DNA of 64,000 nt from Phoma sp. XZ068 (Eukaryota > Ascomycota > Dothideomycetes > Pleosporales > Didymellaceae): contig RBKR01000002.1 of the NCBI GenBank assembly GCA_004835665.1, positions 744,001 through 808,000 of the forward strand, given 5' to 3'. Below, in pieces: positions 23,482 to 36,149 of this stretch; position 1 is the stretch's first letter; every line of letters starts with the position of its first letter. A program made the translations under genes and the position numbers. The notes beneath the pieces were generated by a model. It saw only the letters and a list, made by a program, of their open reading frames with translations, searched no databases and was not told the origin of the DNA.

Positions 23482-24160
23482 ACTAGCTACTCTAGTTTAA
23501 CCTATTCTTTACCTTCTAAGGTATAACTATTAATAAAAACTAAAAGGTTAAACTAGTAGCCTCCTATATATAAGGTAATATATTTTAATAGATTAAGCTA
23601 TTTATATAAAATAAGATAATTAATACTATATCTATTAAAGATAATATATAGCTTAATAACTTTAGATACTTTAAAGATAAAGTTTAATAAATCTTTAGAG
23701 TCTCTAATATACTAGTTATTACTAGATATAATATCTAGTATATTTATTAAACTACTTTAGCTACTAACTATACTATAGAATTCTAGGCCTTAGCCTATAA
23801 TATAGATTAGAATAATACTATACTTATAACTATATTTTAATAAGAACTAAAACCTAAGGTTAAGAAGAAACTTATATATACTAGTATAAAGATTAATACC
23901 CTTAATAACCTTACTAGCAAGGCTATTAGTATTAATATTTAACTCTATAAACTCTAATAAAAATTATATAATAACCTATATACTTAAGTTATAACCTAGT
24001 TACCTTAACTACTATATAACTAATAGTATAGTAACACCTACTATAGTAGCTATAAAAATAGTTATTACTCTAATATAAGATAAAGAATCTATAGTAATAC
24101 TTAGAGTAGATACTATAGACTAAAGGTAATAAACTTATCTAATATCTATAAGAGGGCTAC

Positions 24161-24644
24161 TATTAAGGTTATAAACTAAGCAAAGCTTATAAATACTTCT
24201 AAGGTTAGTTCTCTAGAATAAGTACTAGTATAGAAAGGGGTTAGTATAGATACCTAGTAAAACACTATAACAGCTATAGAGTTAATAATAAGTAATATAG
24301 ATAGTTAATCTATCTAGCTTAAAAGTTAGGTTAAGTTCTAATAATAAAGTTAATTAATAAGGTTAAATATAATACTATAAGGGTAGTGTTCTTAATTACT
24401 ATATACTAAGAAGTATCCTATATTTCTTATAATATCCTATAAAGTTCTATAAGAGGCCCTATAGTTTCTATAAGTAGTTTATAGTTTCTATAGAATATAT
24501 ATATAGTACCTTATACTATCTTATACTCTTAGTATAGTTTATTTCTATAGAATTATAAGATATTATATAGTTTTCTTAGCTCTATACTATTAATCTATAA
24601 CTATAACTTTATTATACTATACTTTTTTCTCTAAGATTATAATA
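24161..24644 (-). repeat. 3' LTR of element D
   Basis: 484 bp, TATTAAGG to GATTATAATA, where the terminal CA has become TA. It is followed by a pyrimidine-rich tract (polypurine tract in element sense). Confidence 0.9.
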
Positions 24645-24689
24645 CTATCCTCCTTTTTTATAGTTTATATTCTTATAAACTAATAAATA

Positions 24690-25230
24690 GTTTTCTAAAG
24701 TACCTAAGCCTAATATATAATAGAAACTTAAATTAATAATATTAGATATCTTGCTATAGTTGCCTATAAGTACTATATAAAAAAGAACTTGCCTTATAAG
24801 ATATCTTTATTATATAAGAAGTATAGAAATTATAAATATAATAGAATAAAGAAGTATAAGCCTATAGATTTACCTATTTCTAACTTTTCTAAAATTAATA
24901 ATAAGATATTATATCTAGAAGAAATAGAAGATAAGGCTGCTAAAGCTAAGGAAGCTATAATAGCTACCTTATAGGCTACTTATACTAAATTAAACTAAGT
25001 ATATAAATAAAAGAAATTCTTAAAGTATTATAAATAGTAATAGTTTAATATAAGTGCTTAGTTTATTAAGGATATAAAGTACCTAAAGTAATAGAAGTTA
25101 TTACTTAATAATATTACTGTGCTTAAGAACAGGTTAATACCTAGCTTACTTATACTAGACTAGGTAATATATTCTCTACCTCTAGACTCTAATACTACTA
25201 ATACTAGTATAATAGCTAGTAGTAGTTTAT
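24690..25230 (+). pseudogene. Antisense coding region of element D, with a 61-codon open segment
   Basis: The same antisense protein as in C. Here a stop-free run survives at 24789-24974: YKISLLYKKYRNYKYN, PIDLPISNFSKINNKILYLE, EEIEDKAAKAKEAIIATL. It then meets a stop where C also has one, and the readable frame goes on to about 25170. Survival of an open run in a copy this heavily mutated is probably chance: the segment has few Gln, Trp or Arg codons that RIP turns into stops. It should not be annotated as a gene. Confidence 0.5.
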
Positions 25231-27799
25231 AAGGTTTGTTAATAGTTCCTATATATTTTCTAAGTTAGGGTATCCTAACTACTTAACTAGATATTTATTC
25301 TTATATCTTTTCTTTTAATATTATATTATTTTTTTAACTTCCTACTTAGTTTCCTTCTTAACCTAGTAGTAAAAGTTATTCTAGATTAGTATATTAGGAT
25401 CTACTAGTTCTAATAGCAATATATAGAATATAGAGTATATTCTAGTATCTCTTAGTAGTTTAAGTTAGTAGTTTATAAGGCTAATTTACCTAGAAATAAA
25501 AAATAGTCTAACCTTAATATAATCTAGTTTTTTTATTAGTTTTTATATTTATAAGTTTCTTATAAGGAGATAGACTTTATCCTCTTCTTTTAGCTAAGGT
25601 GCTATTTTTCTTTTCTAATTAATATAAGAGATTGCTTATTATTAAGCCTTATTAATATTTTTAAGTAATTTCTAGTATACTTTCTTTAGTCTTTATACTA
25701 AAGTTATTACTAAATCTATTTAGATATTACTATTAAGAGACTTTATAAAGAGATTTAGGTGTCTTCTATAATTTATAAAGAATAGTATTATACCTATTAC
25801 TCCTAATAATTTGTTATTATATATAATCTATACTATAGGTAATAGTAAAACCTAGTTATTTTACTCTTAGTTACTATATATCCTTAAGTATATTTCTATA
25901 GTCTAATTTATTCTTTCTATTTATCTATCTATTTATAGATAGTATATAGTTAATAGCTTCTTCTTAGTACTAATAGCTACTATAAGTATAGTCTAATAGT
26001 TTAATATAAAAAGATTATCTCTATTGCTAATAATTAATTCTAGTATACTATAGTAATAGATAATCCTATCTAGAAATACTTATATAAGCTGCTCTATAGT
26101 ATAACTATATTAAAATAGTATTATTTCTACTACTTTAGTAAACCTATCTACTATAATAAAGATTAAGTTATAGAAGTATCCTATAATAGGGTTCTTAGAG
26201 ATTAGTAGTTATATAATAAAATCTATTATAATATTTGTCTATAGTGCCCTTAGCAGCTCTATTGCTTATATTTCTCTATACTTTATATATATACTATATT
26301 TATTCTATTAGTAATTAATATAGTTCTTAATAAACTTAGTAACTTTATCCTTTATATAGCTAAACTTATAGTATTATTTAATAAGTTCTATTATTTATAT
26401 TATACTAGGGTGTCTATAAAGCAGGTTATTATAATAATAGCTTATAATTTTATTTTCTAAGTCCTCTAGTACCTTTATAGGTATATACTATTTCTATTAA
26501 ACTTTTATTATATTATTAAGCTACTAAGATAGTTCTAATAACCTATCTTTATTAACTCTAAGTATAGTAAACTAATTTATTATTTTTTCTCTAGCTAGAT
26601 TATATTATCTGCTAAGTATATTAGCTCTGCTATTATTTTTTTCTAGAGTATATAGTATCTTAAACTTATATTATCCTAACAGCTTAGACTAGTATACTTA
26701 TTATTAGTTAAGTATCTTAGTAGTAGTAAAGTGTACTAGGTTCTTATAGTTAGTATAAATAGTAAGTTCTAAGTAACTTTCTATATAGATTCTCTAATAT
26801 TCTAGGGCTAATATAATAGCTAGTAATTTCTTATTATATATATTATATCTTTTTTCTAGTTTTTAGAATTTTCTAAAGTAGTAAGTAATTAGGTACTATT
26901 ATCTATTTTATTCTTATATAGCGCAAGCTCCTAATACTAAATCTAAAGTATCTATTTTAATTTAAAGTAGCTTTCTACTCTTAAATATAATTATTATAGG
27001 TAGCTTAATATAGAACTATTTAAGTAACTAGAAAATATCCTCTTATACTTATTCCTACTTAAATAGTATATTCTTTTATATAAGCTTTATAAGTAGTAAG
27101 GCCTTAAGTAAATAATTCTTAATAAAGTATTAGTTAAAGTTAATAAATCCTAGAAATTTCTAAATTCTCTTAAGAGAGATAGTAGTTAGCTAATTCTTTA
27201 TAACTTAAATCTTTATTTTACTTATTTTAACTCTATATCTACCTATAATATAGCTAAGAAATTCTACTTCTTTCTTATACTATTTATACTTCTTAGGTTT
27301 AAGTTAAAGATCTACCTTTCTTAGGTATTCTAATACTTCCCTAATATAGTATATATATACTTTTAGTATTACTAAGTATACTAGGATATTATTAAGGTAT
27401 ACTACTACTATAATATTTAAGTATACTCTTAATATATTATTAATAAGGGCCTAATATATAGCTAGTATATTAGTAAGCCTAAATAGTATTACTAAATACT
27501 TAAAATAACTATAGTATATTCTAAATATAGTCTTCTATTCTTTACCTTTCTTTATATATATAAGGTTATATACTTTATATAAGTTAAGTATAGTAAAGTA
27601 TTATACTCTAGATAACTAATTCTATAATTTCTTAATATTTAGTAATAAGTACTAATTCTTAATTATAATATTATTAAGTTTCTAGTAGTTAATATATATT
27701 TATAATTTACTATCTTTCTTTAGTGCAAAGAGAACTAGAAATCCTACTAGTAATTTTAATTCTTATAATAATTCTTTTTTAAAGTTTTTATTAATATAT

Positions 27800-28065
27800 T
27801 ATACTAGTAGTAGAAAAGTATACCTAGTATAGTTACTTATTAAACCTAGCAGTACTAAGTAGAATAGAAGAGTTAGAATAGTTAAGGATCTATTATAGTA
27901 AGATAGTAGTAAATAATAGTTATTATAATATTAATTTATATTGTATATTGTCTGTCTATCTATTACTTAAGAACTACTAATCTAATACTAACTAGACTAC
28001 TAATTTAAGCTAGTTACTAAGCACTTCTAGTACCTACTATAGTAGCTACCTTATACTTTAGTATA
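27800..28065 (-). repeat. 3' LTR of element E
   Basis: 266 bp, inverted ends TATACTAG/CTAGTATA. It differs from the 5' copy by scattered transitions. Confidence 0.9.
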
Positions 28066-28099
28066 AACCTTCTATCTCTAAAAGCTTAGCCCTATTAAG

Positions 28100-31000
28100 T
28101 ACTACTTCTAAAGTTATACTTTCCTTATAGTGCCTATCTATATAAGGAAACTCTAAATATCTTCCTTTATAAAGTCTATACTACCTTAGTAAGTAGAGTA
28201 TTAATAAGGTCTACTCTTAAAATAAGAGTAACTTAAATTAGATATTTCTAAAGCTTATAGTAACTAAGTCCTAATATACCTATATTCTACCTCTTCTATT
28301 ATTATATAGATAAGAATAGTTAGTATATTCTTCTAGGTCTAGAAGTAGCCTATAAATATCTAAGTTATACTATCTGTTTATTTATACTATCTATCCTATA
28401 TATTATAAGATTTATTATTAATAGAGTAGTTATCCTTAGTTATAATATATAAGTAATAAGGTATACCTAACTCCTTATCTGCTATATATACTACTTCCTC
28501 TATATCTATTACCTATACCTAGTAGTCCTTAACTATTATAATATTAGCTATATAAGTCTCTCTAAGGTGCTTATTTAATTATTATAGATCTATCTTGTTT
28601 AGTATTAAGTTAATTTCTTCTATAACTATAGGTAAATTATATAGTTCTTAGTAGTAAATAGTATAAGATATTATAGATTTAAAGACTAGTAGAATATTAG
28701 CTAGGAAATAGAATAGCACTCTTCTAAACTTATTCCTATAGCTAGAGGGTAAGGTAGAAGTACTTTAAAGTTACTAGTATACTACTATAAGCTATAAGTA
28801 AGATCTTATATTAGAGTTCTCTATTATCTCTCTATCTTTACTAATAAGTATAAACTATAGTAGGATAGTCTTCCTAGTCTTAGTTACTAGCCTTATTAAT
28901 CTATAGAGTAATAAGGGGTATAAGATATAAATATCTCTATATTTATAGATATACTACTTCTATTTAATATCTAATTATTTAGTAATCTCTAGAGAAAAGT
29001 CTTACTTATTATTCTACCCCTTAATATACCTATTTTATTAAGTAATACCCTTCTTAGTGTACTACTCTAGGTATTTCTTAACCTTAGTATAGAACCTAGC
29101 TAGAGCCTTAGTATAATTTTCTTTATCCTTATTATTAAATAATATAGATCTCTAGATTATATTTGCCCCCTTACTGCTTATAATAGTATTTATTAGGTTA
29201 TAGTTAATATACCTAAAAGTAGTAGTATTACCTGCTTTAGTATACTTAGTATAGTATAGGTAAGAGATAAAGTTTATTTCTTATTAAATTATAGTATAGT
29301 AAAGCTAGTATATTAAGTTACTATAGATAAGTTACTAAATAAGGGAGTAGTATATTATCCTATACTATTCTAAATTGCTCTTACTATAAATCTTCTAGGT
29401 ATAGTAATTATATATATTAAAGCTTATATTAATTATCTCTATAAGTTCCTAGTCCTTAAAGAGGTTATTAAAGATATATAAGATTATAGTTCCTTTTATT
29501 TTAAACTAATTAATAGCTTTTCTAAAGCTAAACTATAGATAGTAATTAATAAGTATATTCTAGTTAATACTTAGTATAGGGGGGCGTAGTTAGTATTAGT
29601 AGGATTAGAAATTATCTATAATATTATAGGCCTAAAGGTATTCCTAAAATAAGATATAAGTTACTAGGTTCTAACGCTAGCTAGCCTATTTATTTAGATA
29701 GTTATAGTAAAGTATAAAGATCTTAATTATAGTCTTAGAGTTTATAGTCCTAATAAGTAGTCTAACTCTACCTACTATAAATTAAAGATAGATAAAGTAG
29801 ACCTTTAAAAAGACTAGTATAAAAACTGTCTACTTATTACTACTTACTATAACTACTATAGGTTAGATTTCCTTATAATACTATTAAACCTAATATCCTA
29901 TTAGGTCTATATATTTATTATTAGTTATAGGTCCTTAAATAGCTTTATTATAGTAGCTAATAAGAAAGAAGGATAAGTCTTTATATTAATATTATTAGTT
30001 ACTTATAATCTCTAAGAAAGTCTCTCTACTAATTAAGTTTACTTCTTGTTTTTTAGCTGTATCCCCTTCTTATAGCTTATAGTTATCTATATATAGTTCC
30101 TTACTAGAGTAGTTAGGTAAGTTATCTAGGATAGAAAAAGCTTAAATCTCTTTAGATATAAGACAGCTCTATAATACTATTTTATTAATAATATTCTATT
30201 AATCTACTTTAAATTATACTTTAGTAGTCTATAGGTTATTAAGGTCTACTATATCTATTAATATAAGCTAAGAGTATAACTAACTTCTACCTAACTATAT
30301 ATCTTATATAAAGGTATTACTTACTATACTACTAATTAACTTTCTTTATTAATAGTACTAGGTCTTATTTAGAGTTAAAGTGTTTCTAGATAGAGAGTAG
30401 CTATAAGTTAAGCTTTATTAAGTATCTTCTTCTACCTAAGTAAGAAGCTAAGCTTATATTAGAGATAGTATTAGAGTAATAGTCTTAAGCTATCCTTAAA
30501 TATTAGTATTAATAGGCTTTAGTATAATCTATCTATTTAGCCTAGCTATTCTATTATCTACTAGCTACTAGTCTATAATATAGTTAGTAATAATAAAACT
30601 AGTAGGCTAGTTATTTAGAAAGTAATTTAGCGCTAGATCCTTTAGCTAGGCTTAGACAGTATTAATCTAGAAGCTCTAATCTATATTATTAATAGTTAGT
30701 TCTTAAAGCTATATCTACTTTTTTTCTATCTTACTAAAGTCCTTATAGCCCTTATACTTCTTAAGCTAGGTTCCCTTAGGCTTATATATATTATTCTTAA
30801 TAAAGACCTATATAGTTACTTTAAAGTTCTTAATTACTTTATAAGTATTATACTAGTTAGATAATATAATAAACTTACTATTAGATTGTTATTTATTAAG
30901 AAGGTATTAATAGATAGTAGAATTAATAAATTATGCTAGTAAAGAAGGTTTAATTTAATTTAAGTAGAACTAGATATTAGTTAGGCCCTACTATTTAACT

Positions 31001-31700
31001 AATATTAAATAGCTATATAGTATAATAATATCTAATAGAATATATACCCCTTCTAGGTTATCTTAGATATTATAAAGTGCCTAGAAAGCTTTATCTATCT
31101 ACTTCTAGCTATAGTTAATTATAACTTCTACTATAGAGAAGTATACTTTAAAGTTCTTTATATCTCTATATTAGGTAACTAGCTTAGAAGAGTTGCTTAC
31201 TATTATAGCTATAAAGTATATAATAGATACTACTTTATTAAATTCTATAATAGCTGCAGAAGTCTAGGACTCTAAAAGGTCTTAGTAATCTAGCAGGTTG
31301 CCTTATATAATATATAATATAAACTAAGTAACTATAGTGTCTTATAAGTATAGTATAGAGTTAGAACTAATACTAGTAATATTAGCTCTGCTAATAGCTT
31401 TCTTAATTTCTAGCTATAAGAAATATACTTTACTAGATTAGCTAGGAGGTAGGCGTAGTATAATACTTAAGAAGTCTAATAATATTATTACTTACCTAGC
31501 ATTTATTCTAAAGTACTTAATATACTAAGTTATTTAAATATTTAAGTTATTAAGTTAACTAGTAATTAGAGAAGGAAGTTAAGGTATAGAGTTTATTAAG
31601 TATATATTAAGGTAGAGTACTAGGTAGCTGTATACTCCTTTACTGCCTACTTGTATTTTTACTACTCTCTTTAACTTTTACTCTATACTTCTATTATTAC
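28100..31700 (-). pseudogene. Third long coding region of element E, behind integrase; protein not recognised
   Basis: Reading through RIP stops on the minus strand gives coherent, charged protein text in the same direction as pol. Around 30900-30480: SNSKFIILSN, VIKNFKVTI, KGTxLKKYKGYKDFSKIEKK, LKDLALNYFLNN. Around 29170-28800: RSILFNNKDKENYTKALARF, YTKVKKYLE, DFSLEITK, LLLYRLIRLVTKTRKTILL. Stops sit where Gln or Trp are likely. I do not recognise a family, and cannot fix its start or exact frame joins. Its place between integrase and 3' LTR is where some Gypsy elements carry an additional gene. A separate inserted or captured gene is possible. Confidence 0.4.
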
Positions 31701-31735
31701 TAGCCTTTAGTAGGTCTAAAATATTAGTAGAGTTA

Positions 31736-31780
31736 GCTAATTAGTAGTTACTAGGTCTTACCTAGTAACTCCTAATTAGC
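31736..31780. repeat. 45-bp hairpin, copy 1 (21-bp arms, 3-nt loop)
   Basis: Arm GCTAATTAG...TTACTAGGT at 31736-31756, loop CTT, then the complementary arm to 31780; 20 of 21 pairs match. A reverse-complement copy lies at 36105-36149. Confidence 0.85.
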
Positions 31781-34700
31781 TAGATTTATTTTTAAGCAAG
31801 TGCTAGTATAGACTAGTATAATATAATACTAATATTAAGTTTAACTCCCTCCCCTATATAAGAGTCTGTCCTAGGCTTATAGTTATAATAAGAAGTTAAA
31901 GGTATTTATATTATAGTATTTATAGAGGTTATATTCTTTCTATATAAGTAACCAGGGTTTAATATATAGGATAGCAGCCCTTAAGTCTGCTAGCCTTTTA
32001 TTCTAGGTTAGACCTATAATCTATTTAGGCTATATCTTTAGTAGACCTTAATACTCTATATTAATATTATTTCTTATTTATTAGATAAATAGCTTTAGTC
32101 TCTATCTAGGCACTATATAGGGTATTTTTATACTATTAAGGTCTTTTAATATATATATACTCTATAAAGTAGATATTCTATATAGGGAGACTTTATATAA
32201 GCTAAGCTACCTTTTTAAGAGCTTCTAAGCTCTTAATATATTAATATCTTTTACTAAGTTCTATAGTAGGACTAGATTATTTAGTATAAACTCCCTATTC
32301 TAGATCTCTTTATAGTTATCCTAGTATTCCTTCTTACTAAGCTAGAGATACTTAGTCTAGAATATTAAGTCCTTTATAAATTAATTTCTTAAGTTAAGCT
32401 ATATTACTTATATTAAGAGTAAATTAGTTCTATTTTTAACTGCTTAGTATAGTAAGGTTTACTATATTAGGATTAAAAGGTTAATTAGAAGGATAGAGTT
32501 CTGCCTAGTTACTAGTTAGTATACTAAATAGCCTATTAATTATATTAAGATCTAGTCTGCTAGTAGAATAGTTAGAAAGTTATCTACCTATAGGCTATTA
32601 AGTTTAGTAAGAGTATTAATAATAGGCTTATATCTACCTTCTACCTTCCTTATAGCCTATAGATTATAGGTAGATACTTAAACTCTCTTTATATTATATA
32701 CTAAGGTAAGCTTCTTTACTATATCTATAAAGTCTAGCCCTCTATTAATAAATAATTATTTTATTATACTCTAATAATAGATAATATCCTTATATAAGAA
32801 TTTAGTAACTATACTAAATTAGTTGTTTAGTAAAGCTTAAGCTTTAACCTACCTACTTAAGTACTCTTATATAATAACTAGGTATTTATATTCTTTATAT
32901 ATTAGTATATAGATAATATCTATAGTAACTGTTTCCTATAAGGTATATATATAGGTATTTATTATTATATCTACTATCTGCTTTGCTAAGTACAACTAGT
33001 ATTTTAGGTATATATTAATAGTAGTTTTTATATATTAGTATATATCTTCCTACTAGTACTATTAAGCTATAATAGAGTAGACAGTATTTATACCTTAGTA
33101 GCCTATAGTTTAGTATATCTTCTATATAGTAGCTATTTATAAGTTAGTATTATTAATAACTTATTAAATAGCTATATTTCTAGAAGTCTTCTAGAATAGC
33201 ACTCTATCTTATTTAAAGTAGTTTATAGCCCTCTTTTTCTAGGCCCTTACTTATTTCTAGCCTAGTCTATATAGTATTTAGAGTATATATAGGAAGATTA
33301 TAATATTCTTAGAGTCCTATAAATATTCTTTTAATAGAATTCTAGTTTAAGTTATACCCTCTTCTATATTAGTAATTAGGTTATTAATAAATCTCTCTAT
33401 ATCTAAATCTAGTTTCTTAGAGTTTTTTTAGCCTTCTAGTTTAGAGTACCTTAATAGAGTATTTATAATAATATTCTTCTCCCTTAATATATATTTTATC
33501 TTAAAGTTCTATAGCAAGATTAAGGCAAGCTACCTATTTATAATAGAACCTAGCAGGTCTATAGAAGACCTATTTAGTTATATAATAAGTATTTTAGTAT
33601 CTATTTTAATAATAAAGTATACTCTATATAGCTATATCTAGAACTTCTTTAGAGCCTAAACTACTACCTTATACTTAAGTTTAGTTAAGTACTATTAGCT
33701 CTAATCTTTTAACTATAGGGTGCTTTTAAACCTATAGAGGTAGCGCTAGCTGTTATAACCTACTTATTTTAAGATAGCTCCTATACTATCTTTACTAGAG
33801 TCTACTAAAAGGTAGATAAGTATACTACTTTTATAGTCTATAGTTATAAAGGCTAGAGTGCTAGTAATATATACTTTTATAGTATCTATTACAGCCTACT
33901 TAATAAGTCCCTATTTTTATTTAGTATTATCTTTTAGCAAGTTAAATAGTAGTCTTGCTTTCTAGAAGAATAATTATACCTAGATTTAATAATAGATATA
34001 GATACCTATAAATATCTAAACTTCTTATATATTCTAATAGCTAGGCTAGTTTAAAATCTTTACTGCCTTATCCTTGTTTAGTAGCCTACTATTACTAGTT
34101 ACTTTATAACCTATAATATTAAGCCTATTATAGCCTTAGTAATACTTCTTTCCTAAAACTATAGCTCTAGCTTATTTAATATTAGCAAGTACCTAGTTTA
34201 GTTATTAAGTATACTCTAGAATAAACTTTCTTATACCTAGCAGCACCTTCTTATTATTATAATTTATCTTTAGTCTACTATAGGTAATATTATCTAAAAA
34301 TAGTATAGTATATAGCTAATAGTCCTTAAGTATTTTTATTATTATTTTCTAGAAGATAGTAACTAAGTTAGTAGCTCCTTATACTAAGGTATAGGAGTAT
34401 AGTAGACTAATAGGTATTATAACTACTATTATATCTTAGCTATTCTTATATAAGGTAATTTAATTATATCTAGAGAAGAAGTTTATAAGTAATATAATCT
34501 TATATTTAGTAAATTACTTAGAGAATTTATCTATAGTTAGTAGAGTACTAGTATCCTATAGAGTTACTTTATTTATATACTAAGTATTATTTATAAACTA
34601 TAGCCTTTTATCTTTCTTAGTAACTAGGTGCTAAGGATTTTAATACTAACTATTATACCTTTCTAACACCTCTTAGTTAATATATTCTAGAAGTATCTTA

Positions 34701-36104
34701 ATAAGCTCCTCTTTCTAGCTTTTAGCTATAAAGAATATTTAAACTTACTATACCTTATATAGGATAGTTTAAACTTAGTATAGTAGTATTATATTTTCTT
34801 ATATTCTTCTAGATTTCTAGAAAGTAAAAGTAATAGTAGCTTTATAGTTTAGAATTATCTCTTTAAATATATCTCTTTTTTTTAAATATAGTATGTCTCT
34901 AAACTTCTAGGCAGCTAGCCTTTCTAAGTTAAGATATATACCTTAAGAGAAGAGAGTATACTTTACTTTAAATATATAGTTAAATAGACTAATATCTAGT
35001 AGTTAGAAACTCTAAATAAGTAGTTACTTCTTAATAGCTGTTTATTTCTAATCCTCCCTTTCTAGCCTTATTAGTATTACTTCTCTAGGCTTATTAACTA
35101 GGCAAACTTTTATCTCTACTTATTTATATAATATATAAACTTCTAGGCTTATAAATTAGAAGCCCTTATTAGTTACTTAAAGTCCTATTAGGTATAAGAA
35201 GGGCCTTATAGTCTCTAATATAAGCTATAGGTATTCTTTATCTATATAGGTTTAGTTTAGATCTCTACCCTTAGAAATCTATTTTAATAATAACTAATCT
35301 ATATAGGAGAATAGGTTAGGTCTAGCTTCCTTAGGGCTAGTACTAGAGTTTATATAAAGTAACTTATAACTAACTATAGCTACTAAGTATATTAACTAGT
35401 ATAGAGTCTTATTTTTAGCTAGGTCTTTACCTCTAATATAAGGACCCTTTAGTCTTTTCTTTATTTACTCTTAGTGTTATTAGGGTAGTAGAGTATAGAG
35501 TTAAAAGTAATAAAAGAAGTATTTCTTCTCTTATTATTAGAGAGGATCCTATATAAAGCTTATCTAAATATATTATACTAGATAGCTAGCTAGGTAGCTA
35601 AGTACTAAAGTGTTCTAAGAATAATAGATCTTATTAGGTTTTATATAATTTAGAAATAAGTTATTATTACTACTTCTTCTACTTTAATAGAAATATTCTA
35701 TATAGTTCTAATAAATAGATTAATACTACTATTTACTATTACTATACTCTTATCTAAGTTTTAATCTATCTCCTTATAAGTAAGGCCTAAGGCTTAGCAG
35801 GTACTAAATTAAAGGAGGTTTATCTAGGCCCTAGTATTAATAAGGCAACTAACTTTATAGTCTCTAATATAGGCCTAGTATAATAGTAAGTCTTAGTATA
35901 TAACTATTTTCTACCTAACTGCCTTATTTAGTTTAGCTATATTATTTCTTAGATTCTAGTCCTTCTATATATTACTAAAATCCTTTACTAAATATTATAA
36001 CCTTACTATCTTAGATAAAAGTAAGTAGTATTTATTAAGTTAGTTATAAGTCTAGGCCTTCTAGAGATAAGAATCTATACTAGTAGCTACTCTATATATC
36101 TCTA
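31781..36104 (-). pseudogene. pol core of element E (RT, RNase H, integrase), destroyed by RIP
   Basis: RT pieces at about 34640-34430: KKDKRL, stop, FINNT, stop, YINKVTL, then TIDKFSK, stop, FTKYKIILLINFFSRYN and ITLYKNS, matching the fungal Gypsy RT pattern in which DFFSGYDQ precedes LYKNSRD. Integrase zinc-binding part about 33130-32880: MYxTxGxxG-like text, then NTVYSII and a Cys/Gln segment, with Trp codons turned into TAG. Exact domain borders cannot be set by eye. The two hairpins at 31736 and 36105 bracket this block. Confidence 0.6.
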
Positions 36105-36149
36105 GCTAATTAGAAGTTACTAGGTAAGACCTAGTAACTACTAATTAGT
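36105..36149. repeat. 45-bp hairpin, copy 2, inverted relative to copy 1
   Basis: Arms of 21 bp with loop AAG; 19 of 21 pairs match. It is the reverse complement of copy 1 apart from a few transitions, and some flanking bases (CTATACTAG, TCTAG) are shared too. Confidence 0.85.

Larger units (their letters stand above)
9300..24160 (+). mobile_element. Element B: Ty3/Gypsy retrotransposon, outermost layer, interrupted by A, C and D
   Basis: B survives in pieces: 5' LTR left part (left edge unresolved, about 9300) to 9642, LTR right part 16387-16523, leader and gag start 16524-16671, gag 23487-24160. The LTR pieces join exactly as in the uninterrupted solo LTR at 49141-49308. The gag pieces match the gag of elements J and K (for example around 52620-53290 and 56060-58620). 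The left LTR part contains two copies of a 16-bp perfect palindrome, TACTTATTAATAAGTA, at 9347-9362 and 9381-9396. The rest of B must lie beyond 64000, because D, which cuts its gag at 24160, is not closed inside the window. All coding sequence is destroyed by RIP. Confidence 0.7.

Noticed and set aside
24789..24974. 61-codon open frame taken as a small gene
   Set aside because: It is a stop-free piece of the antisense region of element D; the homologous text in C carries on with stops on both sides.
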